Source: Novosphingobium resinovorum
GTDB taxonomy: Bacteria > Pseudomonadota > Alphaproteobacteria > Sphingomonadales > Sphingomonadaceae
DNA: 64,000 nt
Reading direction: 5' to 3'
Assembly: GCF_027922145.1 (NCBI RefSeq)
Contig: NZ_BSFC01000019.1
Span: 318,579 to 382,578, forward strand
Below the pieces are notes generated by a model, which saw nothing but the letters and a program-made list of their open reading frames with translations, did no database searches and was not told the origin of the DNA. Positions within the stretch are counted from its first letter, which is position 1. Each line of letters begins with the position of its first letter. This document shows positions 62,905-64,000 of this stretch, one piece after another. Position numbers and translations under genes: made by a program.

Positions 62905-63185
62905 TGGCGCGGCCCAGGGCGATGCTGCCGGATGCCGAGGCGCTGCGGGCCATGGTCGATGCCGACGGTGCGCTGGCCTTGCGGGTAACGCCGGGCGCAA
63001 AGGTCGAGGCACTGGAAATCGTAGAGGGCCGCCTCACTGCCAAAGTCCGCGCTCAGCCGGAGGACGGCAAGGCCAACGCCGCCGTGCGCGACCTGCTCGC
63101 CCGCGCGCTGGGCGTGGCGCCCTCGCGGCTGGAACTGCTGCGCGGCGCAACATCGCGTGAGAAGCAGTTCAGGGTATCCGGCTAA
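62904..63185 (+). CDS. DUF167 (YggU) family protein
   Basis: A 93-residue protein with ALRVTPGAKVEALEIVEGRL, TAKVRAQPEDGKANAAVRDL and LELLRGATSREKQFRV, the complete YggU pattern. Function unknown. It is the third gene in the overlapping run fusion - carbonic anhydrase - DUF167. Confidence 0.92.
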   Translation: MARPRAMLPDAEALRAMVDADGALALRVTPGAKVEALEIVEGRLTAKVRAQPEDGKANAAVRDLLARALGVAPSRLELLRGATSREKQFRVSG

Positions 63186-63211
63186 CCGCTTCGCCTTTGT
63201 TCTGCATGTTT

Positions 63212-63237
63212 ATTGCAATTGAGAATCAATATATAAT
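63212..63237 (+). promoter_or_regulatory. Promoter with possible Fur-like operator upstream of the PNPOx gene
   Basis: The sequence ATTGCAATTGAGAATCAAT (63212-63230) contains TGAGAATCA, as in many Fur boxes, with ATTG/CAAT ends. TATAAT (63232-63237) follows directly. The segment is markedly AT-rich against its surroundings. Iron control is only suggested. Confidence 0.5.
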
Positions 63238-63308
63238 ATGCCATGCTGCGCCGCACCACGCTTGCGGGCCCGTGCCCGCTTTCCTTCCGACAAAAGCAGA
63301 AAGACGAC

Positions 63309-63698
63309 ATGCTCAACGAAGAGATGAAGCGCATCCTCTCGGTCCAGCTTCCGATCCAGGCCACCGTCAGCAAGGACGGCCTGCCCGACATCGGCCCCAA
63401 GCGCTCGCTGCGGGTCTATGACGAGGCCACGCTGATCTACAACGAGAACACCGGCGGCCAGACGCTGCAGAACATTCGCGACGGATCGAAGATGGCGATC
63501 GCCGTGATCGATCGCGAAGCGCTCGACGGTTACCGCTTCGTCGGCAAGCCCGAGATATTTTCCGAAGGCGCGGCCTTCGAGAACGCCGAGGCCTTCGCGG
63601 CGACGGCGGGCATGAAGACCCCCAAGTTCGCGGTGCTGATCCACATCGAGGACATCTACACCCTGCGCTCCGGCCCGACGGCGGGCACGAAGCTCTGA
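63309..63698 (+). CDS. Pyridoxamine 5'-phosphate oxidase family (split-barrel) protein
   Basis: A 129-residue flavin-type split-barrel protein with VQLPIQATVSKDGLPDIGPK, IYNENTGGQTLQNIRDGSKM, IAVIDREALDGYRFVGKPEI and VLIHIEDIYTLRSGPTAG. Such proteins bind FMN, F420 or haem. The ATG at 63309 (MLNEEM) is chosen because the predicted promoter would start transcripts near 63244, just after the alternative ATG at 63243. Confidence 0.88.
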   Translation: MLNEEMKRILSVQLPIQATVSKDGLPDIGPKRSLRVYDEATLIYNENTGGQTLQNIRDGSKMAIAVIDREALDGYRFVGKPEIFSEGAAFENAEAFAATAGMKTPKFAVLIHIEDIYTLRSGPTAGTKL

Positions 63699-63738
63699 AT
63701 TCACAGCCGCGATGGTCCTCTCCCGCCAGTGGAAGGGG

Positions 63739-64000
63739 CTATCGCCCCATGCTGCGTGCGATCCGCGCCAGCGTTTCGCTCATCGAGCGGGCGATGTCTG
63801 TAGGTTCGGGCGCCACCTCGGCGATGGCGCGCTCCATCGCCTCGGCCCACTGGTCCGCCGTCAGCGGTTCGATGGTGAAGGGCGCGTGCAGGCTCACCAT
63901 GCAGCGGCCGGGGTTCTCCTCGAACCAGTCGCGCGGGCCTCCTGCCCATCCGGCGAGGAACTTCGGCAGCGAGGCCCGCATCGCGCCAGATCGGCCGCGT
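63739..64000 (-). CDS. Group II truncated haemoglobin, C-terminal part (gene runs off the right edge)
   Basis: About 87 residues are visible, and the frame stays open to the edge, so the upstream part is missing. RASLPKFLAGWAGGPRDWFE, LHAPFTIEPLTADQWAEAME and RAIAEVAPEP match the C-terminal half of group II truncated globins (WGGP then H-APF). The distal haem residues lie outside the window. It converges on the PNPOx gene with a 40-base gap. Confidence 0.78.
   Translation of the reverse strand, partial: RGRSGAMRASLPKFLAGWAGGPRDWFEENPGRCMVSLHAPFTIEPLTADQWAEAMERAIAEVAPEPTDIARSMSETLARIARSMGR

Overview
This GC-rich window comes from an alphaproteobacterial chromosome, most likely a sphingomonad such as Novosphingobium. 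The assignment rests on the gene families (UrcA, DUF6489, DUF1491, a PopZ-type DUF2497 protein, an SUV3-like helicase next to an S4 protein, FdxA and CarD) and on the gene order around the replication origin. No prophage, complete insertion sequence or CRISPR array is visible.

The centre of the window is the predicted chromosomal origin. hemE (minus strand) and ppsR/DUF299 (plus strand) diverge from about 346 bases at 32256-32601. That stretch holds an unusually AT-rich block, three near-consensus DnaA boxes and six GANTC sites in 173 bases, with a seventh adjoining. The hemE/DUF299 arrangement is the conserved alphaproteobacterial origin. To its left lie hemJ, rho, mnmE, mnmG, rsmG, parA and parB, mostly on the minus strand. 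To its right lie maf, aroE, coaE, dnaQ, hpf and ptsN on the plus strand. Nine parS-like palindromes are spread from 15.7 to 52.3 kb on both sides of the origin, several inside coding sequence. A PopZ-like gene lies about 10 kb from the origin, so origin, centromere sites, partition proteins and a candidate polar anchor share one locus.

Layout: 0-5 kb carries ileS (partial), ribF, folA, purK, purE and gpmA on the minus strand, then tRNA-Thr(GGU). 5.3-9.4 kb is a phytate-utilisation operon (TonB-dependent receptor plus beta-propeller phytase lipoprotein) behind an apparent four-unit Pho box. 9.4-20.7 kb holds a lytic transglycosylase, galU, murA, a degenerate metallophosphoesterase, a PadR/DUF1700/GIN-domain operon with twin operator-like repeats, a Sua5-type threonylcarbamoyl-AMP synthase, a DUF815 ATPase, a sugar dehydrogenase, a free-methionine sulfoxide reductase and a glycine-zipper protein. 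20.8-38.2 kb is the partition/origin region. 38.4-49.3 kb has cell-wall hydrolase, xth/erpA, CBS, ferredoxin-like, thioesterase, DUF2497/tolC/pcm, fumarase, a LytS/LytTR pair and UrcA. 49.6-64 kb has a lipid kinase, an intact metallophosphoesterase, carD, fdxA, an S4 protein, the SUV3-like helicase, an M23 peptidase, hemB, a GNAT, an MFS/spermidine-synthase fusion, gamma-carbonic anhydrase, DUF167, a PNPOx-like protein and part of a truncated globin.

Several dispersed palindromic repeat families fill the intergenic gaps. The commonest is a roughly 76-bp hairpin starting GTCATTGCGAGC, present ten times, often between convergent genes.
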